A DNA stretch of 64,000 nucleotides. It comes from Lentisphaerota bacterium. Lineage in GTDB: Bacteria; Verrucomicrobiota; Lentisphaeria; Oligosphaerales; JABHEG01. The stretch spans positions 39,051 through 103,050 of the forward strand of contig JABHEG010000223.1 of the NCBI GenBank assembly GCA_018676675.1, in the 5' to 3' direction. The notes beneath the pieces are model-generated. The model saw only the letters and a list, made by a program, of their open reading frames with translations, searched no databases and was not told the origin of the DNA. A program made the position numbers and the translations under genes. This document shows positions 25,589 to 34,963 of the stretch, in pieces (position 1 is the stretch's first letter; each line of letters begins with the position of its first letter).

Positions 25589-27931
25589 ATGTACCGCAAG
25601 CTGAAGGCCAGCAGCCTGATTGTCTTGATCGTGGGAGGGATCATGTCCGACGCAGCAACGACAGTGACCATCTTTGACGCAAAGCAGACGGTCAGTCCGG
25701 CCGAAACCCGCATTGAGGTGGTCGTGCCACCGTTCTCTGTCGAACACCAAGTCCGGCTCAAACTCGACCCGCGGATTGACTGGCCCTCCCTTCTCGGCTC
25801 CAATCCGTGGCTCCGAGTCGCGGTAAACGATGACTTCCTGACCAAACCTGATCTGCTCAACAAGCGGGACGAGTTCAAACTGCTTAGCGGACTCGATCTG
25901 ACTTGGTCCAAAGGTGACCGATGGCGCGTCCTCTACTCTCCGGATTTCCGGGCGGCGATTGACAGTGATTCCCCATACGCGTGCCCCGATGCCGCCCCGT
26001 ACCAATATGTCTGGGACATCACGCCCTACGTGAAGCCGGGAAAAAACACGCTCCGCATCCAGCACCTGAAGGTCCTTCAGAAACCCACCACGATGATCAT
26101 CCGAAACGCCTCGTTGGAGGTCGGAAGAGCCTTGCCGAAACCCGAGGACGATGCCGTTCGCCCTGCTCCGACAGGTCCGTTGTCTGCGTTCGTGGCCTCC
26201 CGTGCCCGGATCCTGCCCATCACAGTCGAGGTCTCCGCGGGCGGGAGCCTGACGGTGGGCATCGAGACTGAAACGTTCGACCTCCATACCCGCTCGAGTC
26301 TGCCCGGAGGCATGTGGCACACGACATCATTGAGCCAAGGAAAAGAAACAGTCCAGAACGGTGGGACGGGGCAGACGACGTGGCAAACAGCAACGACCCG
26401 CTTCGCGCGGAAAGTCGCAGTCCGATCGGATCACGTCCACATTGAAGACACGATCACGAACAGGACCGACACACTGATCGGCGCCATGGTCGAGAACCGA
26501 CTGCAAATGCCAGGCAAACTCGCCGACGTGCGGATCGCCGGCCGAGAAGCGTTCAGGGATGAGATGAATGCCCGCAACGCCTGCCATCCATCGGCGTTCG
26601 GGCGTTGGGGCCGTATGGGGATGGGGCTTGTGGCTGAAGATGACGTGTTCCGCGTCCACATCCGCAGCTTCTCAGAAATCAGCGCCCTCGGTCTGGCCGA
26701 CCCCCAGCTTGGCCTGCAACCCCGCACGAGCGTCACTCTTGAGTGGAGTATCTATCCGGTGCCCGACGGTGATTACTGGGACTTTGTGAACGCCGTGCGT
26801 CGAAACTGGGGCTCCAACTTCACGATTCCGGGACCGTTCTGCTTCGGCATGCACTTCCCCCAGGGCAAAGCACCCGAGTGGTACGCGCAATGGATGCACG
26901 ATCGAGACCTGAATATCACGGCCGGTGGCATCGCCAAGTACACGAATGGCCGGTATGCCCACGGAACGGGAATCACCGCCGCTCCCGAGTTCGTGGCCCG
27001 TGAGAAGGAGTGGGTAAGTCGGATGCAGGCCGCGGACCCGAAGCTGAAGCCGCTCTGCTACTTCCACGCTCAGTGCTGCACGGAACCCGAAGCGCCGGAG
27101 ACATACGCCGACTCCAAACTCAACGATGCCAACGGGGAGCACCTCAGCTACCCCTACGCCTACCCCCTACCCCTGTATCTGGCCACCAGAGACAACCGCT
27201 ATGGCAAGTCTCTGTGGCGCTACGTCTCGACCATCCTCGACGAGATCGGCGCGGCTGGGATCTACTGGGATGAAATGAGTCACAGCGTGCTTGAGTTCAC
27301 CTACGACGGCCCCTGGGATGGCGTGACCGTGGCCATCGATCCCAAGACGCACGCCGTCACCGGCAAACGGAGCAGCGTGAATCTGCTCATGCAATCCCTG
27401 CGCCAGGACATCGTCAAACACGTCCGCGACCGGGGCAAGTTCCTGATGGCCAACACGCAACCGGCCACGCGAACCATGCTGAATGAGAAGGTGATCCGTT
27501 TCGTCGAGACGGGCACCTACTCAGCCTTGGCAGGCACCCACCTCGGCTGCCCAATCGGCCTCGGCAATCACCACCCGGAGAGAAACCGGGCCGACAGTGT
27601 CACTCACGTTCGCCGACTTCTGGAATACGCAACCGTCTACTATGGCCACTACTACCGCGAAGAACCGGCCGATTGGAACTTCACATCCGTGATGTTCCCC
27701 ATCACACCGGTCGAACTGCGCGAAGGTATGGTCCTGGGGAAGGAGCGAATCCACACGGCACGCTCCGGCCGGTTTGGTTGGCCTGACGGTTCCGCGGCCA
27801 CAGTCACGGTCGTGAACGGCCAGGGCGAACGCGTGGCAGAGCCAAACGTGGCCGAAGCCATTGTAGACGGCAAACATCTGTACGAAATCCGCATCCCGTC
27901 CGATCACTTTGCCGTCCTGGAACGGCGCTAA
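25589..27931 (+). CDS. Secreted TIM-barrel glycosidase-like protein
   Basis: A 780-residue exported protein; the N-terminal segment KASSLIVLIVGGIMSDAA is a signal peptide. Residues about 30-190 form a jelly-roll-like domain ending in YVWDITPYVKPGKNTLRIQH, which is typical of GH2-type or alpha-rhamnosidase-type sugar-binding domains. About 190-400 is a beta-supersandwich. The second half looks like a (beta/alpha)8 barrel with FHAQCCTEPEAP, AAGIYWDEMSHS (candidate acidic catalytic residues D and E) and KFLMANTQPATRT. I do not recognise the family; it shares the Y-x-D/E barrel pattern with the DUF6067/GH123-like proteins. The start follows GGAGAG by 9 nt. Confidence 0.72.
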   Translation: MYRKLKASSLIVLIVGGIMSDAATTVTIFDAKQTVSPAETRIEVVVPPFSVEHQVRLKLDPRIDWPSLLGSNPWLRVAVNDDFLTKPDLLNKRDEFKLLSGLDLTWSKGDRWRVLYSPDFRAAIDSDSPYACPDAAPYQYVWDITPYVKPGKNTLRIQHLKVLQKPTTMIIRNASLEVGRALPKPEDDAVRPAPTGPLSAFVASRARILPITVEVSAGGSLTVGIETETFDLHTRSSLPGGMWHTTSLSQGKETVQNGGTGQTTWQTATTRFARKVAVRSDHVHIEDTITNRTDTLIGAMVENRLQMPGKLADVRIAGREAFRDEMNARNACHPSAFGRWGRMGMGLVAEDDVFRVHIRSFSEISALGLADPQLGLQPRTSVTLEWSIYPVPDGDYWDFVNAVRRNWGSNFTIPGPFCFGMHFPQGKAPEWYAQWMHDRDLNITAGGIAKYTNGRYAHGTGITAAPEFVAREKEWVSRMQAADPKLKPLCYFHAQCCTEPEAPETYADSKLNDANGEHLSYPYAYPLPLYLATRDNRYGKSLWRYVSTILDEIGAAGIYWDEMSHSVLEFTYDGPWDGVTVAIDPKTHAVTGKRSSVNLLMQSLRQDIVKHVRDRGKFLMANTQPATRTMLNEKVIRFVETGTYSALAGTHLGCPIGLGNHHPERNRADSVTHVRRLLEYATVYYGHYYREEPADWNFTSVMFPITPVELREGMVLGKERIHTARSGRFGWPDGSAATVTVVNGQGERVAEPNVAEAIVDGKHLYEIRIPSDHFAVLERR

Positions 27932-27944
27932 GAAGGAACTCACC

Positions 27945-29693
27945 ATGAACAGATTGAAGGGGTTGGCCATGACTGCTGCTGCAGCATTGATCGGGGCTTC
28001 CGGATCCGGCATATCAGACGAATTCATCGAGATGCACACCGGAGGCGAGGCGCTCCCATTCCGTCATATGGGACCATTCGTCACGCGCGGCGACGGCGCG
28101 ATCCTGGCTGTAGATTCCAGGACAGCGTTGATCAGCAAAGACGAAGGCAAGAGCTGGGAGAGTCACTCCCTGTTCAAGGATGCCGACACGTTCCACGCAC
28201 GGGGCGAACGGACTCTTGTCCGTACCCGCAACGGCACGGTGGTTCTCGTGTTCCTCAACGAGAAAGAGAAACACTACATCAAGACAGGTGATCCGGAGAA
28301 GCACTATCTCCCGACCTACGTCACCCGAAGCCTGGACGATGGAGAAACCTGGGAAGAGCCACGCAAGCTGCAAGGCGGCTGGTGCGGAGCCGTACGCCAA
28401 CTCATCCAGCTGGATTCGGGACGACTCGTGCTGCCCTGCCAAAACAGCCTCTTCGGTCCTTGGCGTCATGTCTCGTTCTCATTCGTATCCGACGATGACG
28501 GAAAGACCTGGCAGAAGAGCAACGTGATCGAGCTCGAGGGAGCGGGGAGCCATGCCGGAGCTATGGAACCAACAGCGATTGAGCTCAAGGACGGTCGCCT
28601 CTACATGCTGATCCGGACCAGTGCCCCCTGGGAGGAACGCCAATGGTTTTGGGAGGCCTTCTCCGCCGATGGGGGGCTGACCTGGACAGGGGTCCGTAAT
28701 TCCGGAATCCTGGCCAGCACGTGCTGCGGGACACTCTCGCAACTCAGTGATGGCCGCATTTCCCTGCTCTGGAACCGCCCCGAAGAGACTGGCCTATACA
28801 ACCGCAATACACGGGCTGAACTCGCCATGGCCTTCTCGACCGATGGCTGCCGCACGTGGACCAAGCCCGTCGTCGTCTCGCGGCGGCCACTCCAACCCGA
28901 AGAGAAGTACTACATGGCGCGCCAGTCGTACCCCTACCTGTACGAGCGCCGTCCCGGCGAGCTCTGGGTCACCACGATGCAGGGAAAGCTGCGGATGAAG
29001 CTCCCTTTGGGAGCCGTGGTTTCGCCCCCGGATCCCGATCGAACGGTTCGCCCAACCACCGTTGTGTGCCTGGGAAGCTCAACCACCGCGCGCCGTGGCA
29101 GCGTGAAGCAAGTCTATGAGCAACGCCTGGCCAAGATGCTCCCCAACATGCGTATCGTCAATTCCGGAGTGGGAGGCGACACCACCGAGAAAGCACGGAA
29201 ACGGTTTGAGGCAGACATGCTCGGCTACCGGCCCGACATCGCGATCATTCAACTCGGAGGCAACGACGCCGCAATCGACGTTTGGCGGGGAGTGAAGACA
29301 CCACGGACCACACCGGAACGCTACGAGGAGAACCTCCGTTACTTCATCGGGACCCTCAAGCAGCAAGGCTCAAAAGTCGTGTTGATGACCGCCGGTATGT
29401 TCCGCTGGACGCCAAAGCTCAAGGAGCTGTACGGGAAGCCACCGTACAACCCCGATGATCCCGATGGCTTCAATCTCAAGCTGCGTCCCTATGCCGACAT
29501 CGTGCGACGCATTGCCCAACAGGAGAACGTCCCGCTGGTTGACCTCTTCAGGACCCATGAAGACTACGACAAGGTCGATGGCCAAAGCGTCGACGACCTC
29601 TTCCTGGACGGGATGCACCCCAACGACACCGGGCACGCCATCGTCGCAGACATGCTCCTCCCGGTAGTACGTGAATTGGCGGGGGAAGAATAG
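27945..29693 (+). CDS. Sialidase-like beta-propeller fused to an SGNH/GDSL esterase
   Basis: An exported 582-residue bifunctional candidate. The start at 27945 has AAGGA upstream and a signal sequence (MNRLKGLAMTAAAALIGASG). Residues about 25-355 carry repeated Asp-box motifs of BNR/sialidase propellers: SKDEGKSWES, SLDDGETWEE, SDDDGKTWQK, SADGGLTWTG and STDGCRTWTK. Residues about 365-580 are an SGNH hydrolase: VVCLGSSTTARR (block I Ser), SGVGGDTTEKA (block II Gly), IIQLGGNDAA (block III Asn) and LDGMHPNDTGH (block V Asp/His). The fusion suggests removal of both a sugar and an O-acyl group from the same glycan; the actual sugar is not shown by sequence. It starts 13 bp after the preceding gene. 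Confidence 0.85.
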   Translation: MNRLKGLAMTAAAALIGASGSGISDEFIEMHTGGEALPFRHMGPFVTRGDGAILAVDSRTALISKDEGKSWESHSLFKDADTFHARGERTLVRTRNGTVVLVFLNEKEKHYIKTGDPEKHYLPTYVTRSLDDGETWEEPRKLQGGWCGAVRQLIQLDSGRLVLPCQNSLFGPWRHVSFSFVSDDDGKTWQKSNVIELEGAGSHAGAMEPTAIELKDGRLYMLIRTSAPWEERQWFWEAFSADGGLTWTGVRNSGILASTCCGTLSQLSDGRISLLWNRPEETGLYNRNTRAELAMAFSTDGCRTWTKPVVVSRRPLQPEEKYYMARQSYPYLYERRPGELWVTTMQGKLRMKLPLGAVVSPPDPDRTVRPTTVVCLGSSTTARRGSVKQVYEQRLAKMLPNMRIVNSGVGGDTTEKARKRFEADMLGYRPDIAIIQLGGNDAAIDVWRGVKTPRTTPERYEENLRYFIGTLKQQGSKVVLMTAGMFRWTPKLKELYGKPPYNPDDPDGFNLKLRPYADIVRRIAQQENVPLVDLFRTHEDYDKVDGQSVDDLFLDGMHPNDTGHAIVADMLLPVVRELAGEE

Positions 29694-29706
29694 GGAGTCT
29701 GAGACC

Positions 29707-30915
29707 ATGCAGCGAACGAGCCTTGTCACGCTGAGTTTGGGTATCCTGGCAACCGGCACATCGAGGGCGGAGACTCTGACTGCCGATGCTGATTTTCCCG
29801 GCGGAAACATCATCGTCGAGCGTATTGAGGAGGAGGATATCCACGTCCGTCAGGACCTGCGTGACACGGCGGGATACTGGTTCTATTGGTGCTTTCGCGT
29901 GCGCGGGGGAGCCGGCCGCCGAATCACGGTTCATTTCGCTGATGGCGGCGTCATCGGCGTGCGCGGTCCGGCAATGAGCATGGATGGCGGCCTCACGTGG
30001 ACTTGGCTCGGCGCTGACGCCGTCCAAGGCAAGGGCTTCTCGCACCAGATCCCAGCCGGACAGAACGACGTTCGCTTCTCCTTCGGCATGCCCTACACGC
30101 AGACGAACTTGGGATCGTTCCTGCGACGGCACACCGGGAACCCACATCTGCAGGCAGGCACGCTCTGCCAGACACGTGCAGGTCGCGACGTGGAGTTGCT
30201 GCACCTCGGACAGCTGGCCGGCACGCCGGATCACCGGGTGCTGCTAAGCTGTCGGCATCATTGCTGCGAGATGATGGCCAGCTACGCACTGGAGGGCATC
30301 ATGGACACCATCCTCTCAGACAACGAAGATGGGGCATGGCTCCGTGAACACGTGGCCTTCCTCGTCGTTCCGTTCGCTGACAAAGACGGCGTCGAACAAG
30401 GCGATCAGGGCAAGAACCGAAAGCCTCGAGACCACAATCGGGACTACGACGGAGAGAGCGTCTACGCAGCAACGGCGGCACTCCGAAAGCTCGTCCCGGA
30501 ATGGGGAGGAGACCGCCTTCATTTCGCCATGGACATGCATTGCCCACACATCCGCGGCTCAAGCAACGAGGTCGTCTATTTCGTCGGCATGGCAGACCCA
30601 GCGCTCTGGGCAAACACGCAGGCTTTTTCCACAATCCTGGAAGCAACGAACACGGGCCTCCTGCCCTACAGGAAGCAAGACAATCTTCCCTACGGTCAAG
30701 GCTGGAATGTGGCCAAAAACTATGGCGCAGGAATGAGCTGTTCGCGCTGGGCAGGGACACTTCCGGGGATCCGCTTTGCCGCGTCTCTGGAGATCCCCTA
30801 CGCCAATGCCGGCGGTGTCGCCGTTACCCAGGAAAGCGCCCACGCCTTCGGCCGAGCCCTCGCCCATGCCATCCGGCGGTTCCTGAACGAATCCCCCCCG
30901 ACCTCCGAGCCCTGA
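29707..30915 (+). CDS. Secreted M14-type zinc carboxypeptidase-like protein
   Basis: A 402-residue protein with signal peptide (MQRTSLVTLSLGILATGTSRA). Residues about 20-150 form a beta-rich domain of the kind found before M14 domains. The peptidase domain shows the zinc pair in CRHHCCEMMASY (H-x-x-E), NRDYDGES, the third zinc ligand in MDMHCPHIRG and the catalytic Glu in ASLEIPYAN. It may trim peptides from glycoproteins or peptidoglycan, and its neighbours suggest glycoprotein breakdown. The start lies 13 bp after the sialidase/SGNH stop, so the two are likely in one operon. Confidence 0.83.
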   Translation: MQRTSLVTLSLGILATGTSRAETLTADADFPGGNIIVERIEEEDIHVRQDLRDTAGYWFYWCFRVRGGAGRRITVHFADGGVIGVRGPAMSMDGGLTWTWLGADAVQGKGFSHQIPAGQNDVRFSFGMPYTQTNLGSFLRRHTGNPHLQAGTLCQTRAGRDVELLHLGQLAGTPDHRVLLSCRHHCCEMMASYALEGIMDTILSDNEDGAWLREHVAFLVVPFADKDGVEQGDQGKNRKPRDHNRDYDGESVYAATAALRKLVPEWGGDRLHFAMDMHCPHIRGSSNEVVYFVGMADPALWANTQAFSTILEATNTGLLPYRKQDNLPYGQGWNVAKNYGAGMSCSRWAGTLPGIRFAASLEIPYANAGGVAVTQESAHAFGRALAHAIRRFLNESPPTSEP

Positions 30916-30974
30916 TCCCGCAGGAGGGATACCCCTTACGCTGTGCGCGGCTTGACTGGCCTCCCGAAGCAGAA

Positions 30975-33900
30975 TCATCTCAACGAGACAAACGTGTAGT
31001 TCCTGCCCTCAACCGGGCACAGCAACAGGCCATCTTGCCACACCAACGTCCTGCTGGAGCGCTCGTCTGTCGCGGCAACAGGGCCGTCACCCAAACCAAG
31101 CGCTTTGCGGTCGATCGTCAGCTTGGTTGTTGTCATCTCAGGCCCGGTGTTCGCTACGGCGATCACCACGGGTTTGCCTTCCGGCAGGTAGACTGACGCG
31201 CGGGTCGCCTTACCTGTCGTGGACACCGGGCAACCGTCCTCCCAATACCCCACAAAGCGAGTGTTGTCCTGGTCAAGCCCCGTACGGATCTGAATACCCC
31301 AGTATTCTTCGACCGTCGGGTCGTGGCAGTAGGCTGCGGAAGTCACTAGGTCGTGGGTGCAGGTCATGGCCAACAGGCTCTCGGTCGGTCCGGGGATCTT
31401 GCGGTGCATCGGGTCCCCGCTTCCTCGCACAAATTCCGGCAGAAACACGTGGTTCACGCCGCTCGACTTGCTGCCAAGCTCAACCCGCCAGGCCACGGGG
31501 TCGAGTTCCTCCAAGTAGAAGAAGGGCTTCTTGTAGAGTTGGTGCGTGTACTGTTCACCGGGGAAGAAGAGATCCGCGAAGCCATGGTAGGGGAGGACTA
31601 GATTGTCATGCGCGTGGGCCATGTAGAGCCCTGGCCCTTCGGGTGCATTGCGGGCGATGGTGGTCAGGCGCTTGTAGAAGGCCCGACGTTCGACCACGTG
31701 ATAGGTAGCCCCGGACTTGCCGAATGCATCCGTGTAGCCACAGCCGTGGAGACGATTCGCGTCGGGGGCGAAGCGATCCATGTCCGTGTAGAAACAAGAC
31801 GCACCGTAGTTCCGGGCCAGGTTCTCTGCCTGCCACATGAGGTAGTCAGTGTAGGAACTGGCTTGGGAAACGCGGATCAGATCGTAGGCAAAGGTATCTC
31901 CCTCCGGCTTCAGGGGATGCGGCTTACGCCGCTGGTTGAAGAACCCGCCGCCAAACGGGTTGATCCACAGCGGTTTGAAGAAATCGAAGGTCGGGTTCTT
32001 GTTCGGCGTACAGAGCGCCCCGCCGTAGATGAAGCACGGAACGCGCTCGGATTTGGGCTTAGCCAGGCCCTTCTTGCGCCGAGGGCCGTAGATCTCCGGG
32101 TGCGCCACATCGTACAACGCAAACTGGGTGGACTGGGACGCGCTGTAGCCGATATGGGTCAGATGCTTCATTGGGTGTGAGTTGTAGCGGAAGGCCCGCC
32201 AGTTGGACATGAGCGGTCGAACCGGCGTTGCCTGGAAACCAAACCGATAACGCAAAGGCTTCGTCGCATTCACGGCCTTGGCAATGATGCGCAGGCGAAC
32301 CGTGGCGGTGTCGCCGTCAACCGTGATCTCCGTGAGCTTGTCATTTGGTTCGAAAACCCAGTTCGCATCCGAATCGAAGAACCAGTCAAACCCCTCGGCA
32401 TCGTTGCCAACCCACACGTAGGGCTGGAAACCACTCCGCCACGTCTTGCCATCCCAGGATACTCGCTTGGGGATGCGAATGTGTTGGGCCAGGTCAGCCC
32501 GCAAAGGGATTTCCATGGTCAACGCCTCGATATCCCAACCACCCGCAGGCGGATGGAGGGTGATATCGGAAACAACCAACCCGTCATACTCGATGAACGT
32601 CTGCCACGTGACCCGGCCATCGACACCGGCAAACAGACCGTGCCCCTCGTACTCAGCTCTGTGGCGCTCGGCCATCGTGGGCGTCTGGTTGACGACGGCC
32701 AGCGTGGACGCTTTCTGCGCCGTCCGCAAGATCAGACGAGCCGCAGCCGGGAGTTGTTCCTGGCCCTGATTGACGATGGACGCGGGCAACGGTCCATCGA
32801 CACGATACGTCCGTCCCCAGCAGGATGCGGTGTCGGCAGTGACCTCAATGGGTGTCCAAGGGGCAAGTACCTGATCGGTCACTCCCGCCTTGGCCGTGAG
32901 CCAAGGGGTCGGGGGCTTCACCAACGAGCCAGTGGTCGACACTGAAGCAAGCCCTGGCACGCTAAGCGAGAGATCAAAGCCGTACTCACCGTCCACCCAA
33001 TTGATGGGCATGGTGCAATCAGTGCGGAGTTCGCCAACGTCGAACGTTTCACTGACTGGCGTCCCCCCGCCTGGTGGTGTCGCCATGACCCGGAGACTCG
33101 CCTGGCCCGCGGCCACGGCAGCTTTCCGACGGGCATCCAGGTTCCCAAGATCGACCTGCAGCGTCAGTCGGTTCCCTTGAACATCCGGGGTGTAGGCGAT
33201 CTCGATGGGCTGTTTCACGTACAAGCGCGTTGCATAGCGAGCCCAGATCTGCTTGCCGTCACTGCTCGCGACGCGTGCGGAGAGCACTGTTTCCCGGAAC
33301 TCCGCGAGAGAGCCCGCCAAAAGCTGATCGCTCCCAGGCCCCAACAGCAGCTGGCGCTCAAAGGGTTGCACATCCTTGCCTTGTGCCTTTACCAGCGCTT
33401 GCAGGGGTGCATTGCTGCTATTGCGCAAGCTCGCCCCCAAGACTCCTGCCGAGATGTCACTCCCGAGGCTCACCTGCACGCCGCCGGGAGTGCCGCCGAA
33501 GACGAGTGTTCCCTTACCGCCCCAATAGGAGCCACTGAAAGCGGCCCAAGCCGTGAAAACCGGTTTGTGGGGTGGAGCCTGCCACCAATTGCGGCACAGA
33601 TTCGCGCGCCACAAGGTCCCGGTCCCCGGCGCGCCCCCGAGATCAACAAACGGGAGACGCAACTCCACGGTCCATTCGTCCTTGCCGACCTGTCCAGCAG
33701 CCATCAGGGCAGGATTCCAGCCGGCATCGTGCTTCTCAGCATCAAAAGTAACGCCGCGGCTGTTGAGGATGATCTGGTAGCGTTTCCCCTTCGCTTCTGG
33801 ATCCGGCCAGAGAAGAAGCTCGAACGAATCATCTTCCCAGAGCTTGCCATCACGAGTGGTGGCCTTAGTCACGGGCGGATGATCCACCACGGGGGCTCGG

Positions 33901-34874
33901 AAGGCGACGCAGAGCGCATCGGCGTCGTAGGTCATCAGAGCTCGGCAGGCGCGTGAGTAAGGAAAGCCATCCGAACCGGTGCGCACGGGCACAGCGGAGG
34001 CCAGCCCCCAGGCGGGCTCATCCAGGCGGCCGTCAATGACAAGTGCACGCCCCGTGTGACACGGCAGCCGAACCAGGGGGGCCTCCACGCTCCCGGAGAG
34101 AGCGGATTTGTCCGCAGCGTAGTCCGAAGCAATCTGGCCACTGGTTAGTGTTCCGCGATAGACCCTTACTTCGTCCGCGACGGTCAGGTCATCGCGCCTG
34201 TGCGTGCGGCCGCTCTTCCCCGGCCAGGGAGTGCAGATGTGGAAACGACGTTTCTCAAAAGACGGCAGCTCGACATTGGGGAGGTCGAGCTCACCACCAA
34301 GCTCCCCGTCCACGTAGAGACGCATACGAGTGGGAGACCAAGTAGCCACCAGCTTGTGCCATTCGTTGATCTTCCAAGCAACCGGTGCCGCAACGAAAAA
34401 GGTGCGGAAATCGGCCTCCTTGCGCACGCCAAACTCCATGTAAAGCGAAACGGTCCCATTTCCCGGGACATAGAGGCTGACCCGGCACTTTGGCTCACGC
34501 TCGGACACCTGGAAGAAATGGTGGTAGCGACGGTCGGCCGCGGACCAGTTGGTGGGCTTGACCCACATCGAGACCGTTGCCTCCTGTGAGTCAAAGTTCC
34601 CCTTCACGGCGTAGGTACACGTTTCCCCTTCCTCCACGAGGAGCCCGGACTTGCGAACGCCCTCCGTGGAACGCAACTCCAGGCTGGCCTGGAGGGAGGA
34701 CTCCGGCTTGCCCTTGGCAAACTCCGCATTGGCGTGGAAGCGATCGAAGGAAGCATGGAAGAGCAGTTCCGGTTCCTGCGGCGGCGCAGCGCAACAGACG
34801 GAAGCCGCGAGAACAAGAAGCCCTCCCGTACCTGGCAGCACACGTGACAACGTTCGGACAACACAGCTGTTCAT
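30975..34874 (-). CDS. Secreted LamG plus CBM9-like plus DUF6067/GH123-like glycosidase protein
   Basis: An exported 1,299-residue protein with signal peptide (LLVLAASVCCAA) and GGAGAG before the ATG. Domains: LamG (about 35-260, EATVSMWVKPTNW, WHKLVATWSPTRMRLYVDGE, ADEVRVYRGTL), a CBM9-like domain (about 265-460, LVIDGRLDEPAWG, WEDDSFELLLWPDP, WTVELRLPFVDL), beta-sandwiches, a supersandwich (about 680-900) and a TIM-barrel-like region (about 900-1220). The barrel has SCFYTDMDRFAPDANRLHG, YMAHAHDNLVLPYHG and LFFPGEQYTHQLY. It is a paralogue-like relative of the gene at 19302. Its accessory domains suggest binding of insoluble polysaccharide, but the substrate is unknown. Confidence 0.78.
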   Translation of the reverse strand: MNSCVVRTLSRVLPGTGGLLVLAASVCCAAPPQEPELLFHASFDRFHANAEFAKGKPESSLQASLELRSTEGVRKSGLLVEEGETCTYAVKGNFDSQEATVSMWVKPTNWSAADRRYHHFFQVSEREPKCRVSLYVPGNGTVSLYMEFGVRKEADFRTFFVAAPVAWKINEWHKLVATWSPTRMRLYVDGELGGELDLPNVELPSFEKRRFHICTPWPGKSGRTHRRDDLTVADEVRVYRGTLTSGQIASDYAADKSALSGSVEAPLVRLPCHTGRALVIDGRLDEPAWGLASAVPVRTGSDGFPYSRACRALMTYDADALCVAFRAPVVDHPPVTKATTRDGKLWEDDSFELLLWPDPEAKGKRYQIILNSRGVTFDAEKHDAGWNPALMAAGQVGKDEWTVELRLPFVDLGGAPGTGTLWRANLCRNWWQAPPHKPVFTAWAAFSGSYWGGKGTLVFGGTPGGVQVSLGSDISAGVLGASLRNSSNAPLQALVKAQGKDVQPFERQLLLGPGSDQLLAGSLAEFRETVLSARVASSDGKQIWARYATRLYVKQPIEIAYTPDVQGNRLTLQVDLGNLDARRKAAVAAGQASLRVMATPPGGGTPVSETFDVGELRTDCTMPINWVDGEYGFDLSLSVPGLASVSTTGSLVKPPTPWLTAKAGVTDQVLAPWTPIEVTADTASCWGRTYRVDGPLPASIVNQGQEQLPAAARLILRTAQKASTLAVVNQTPTMAERHRAEYEGHGLFAGVDGRVTWQTFIEYDGLVVSDITLHPPAGGWDIEALTMEIPLRADLAQHIRIPKRVSWDGKTWRSGFQPYVWVGNDAEGFDWFFDSDANWVFEPNDKLTEITVDGDTATVRLRIIAKAVNATKPLRYRFGFQATPVRPLMSNWRAFRYNSHPMKHLTHIGYSASQSTQFALYDVAHPEIYGPRRKKGLAKPKSERVPCFIYGGALCTPNKNPTFDFFKPLWINPFGGGFFNQRRKPHPLKPEGDTFAYDLIRVSQASSYTDYLMWQAENLARNYGASCFYTDMDRFAPDANRLHGCGYTDAFGKSGATYHVVERRAFYKRLTTIARNAPEGPGLYMAHAHDNLVLPYHGFADLFFPGEQYTHQLYKKPFFYLEELDPVAWRVELGSKSSGVNHVFLPEFVRGSGDPMHRKIPGPTESLLAMTCTHDLVTSAAYCHDPTVEEYWGIQIRTGLDQDNTRFVGYWEDGCPVSTTGKATRASVYLPEGKPVVIAVANTGPEMTTTKLTIDRKALGLGDGPVAATDERSSRTLVWQDGLLLCPVEGRNYTFVSLR

Positions 34875-34963
34875 CGGGGTCTCTCCACATCAGTGCATGG
34901 GAAAACGTCGGGATCCACGGCGTCAGACGTTACGGGAACGGCGCCGGAATGCAAAGCAGTGGG

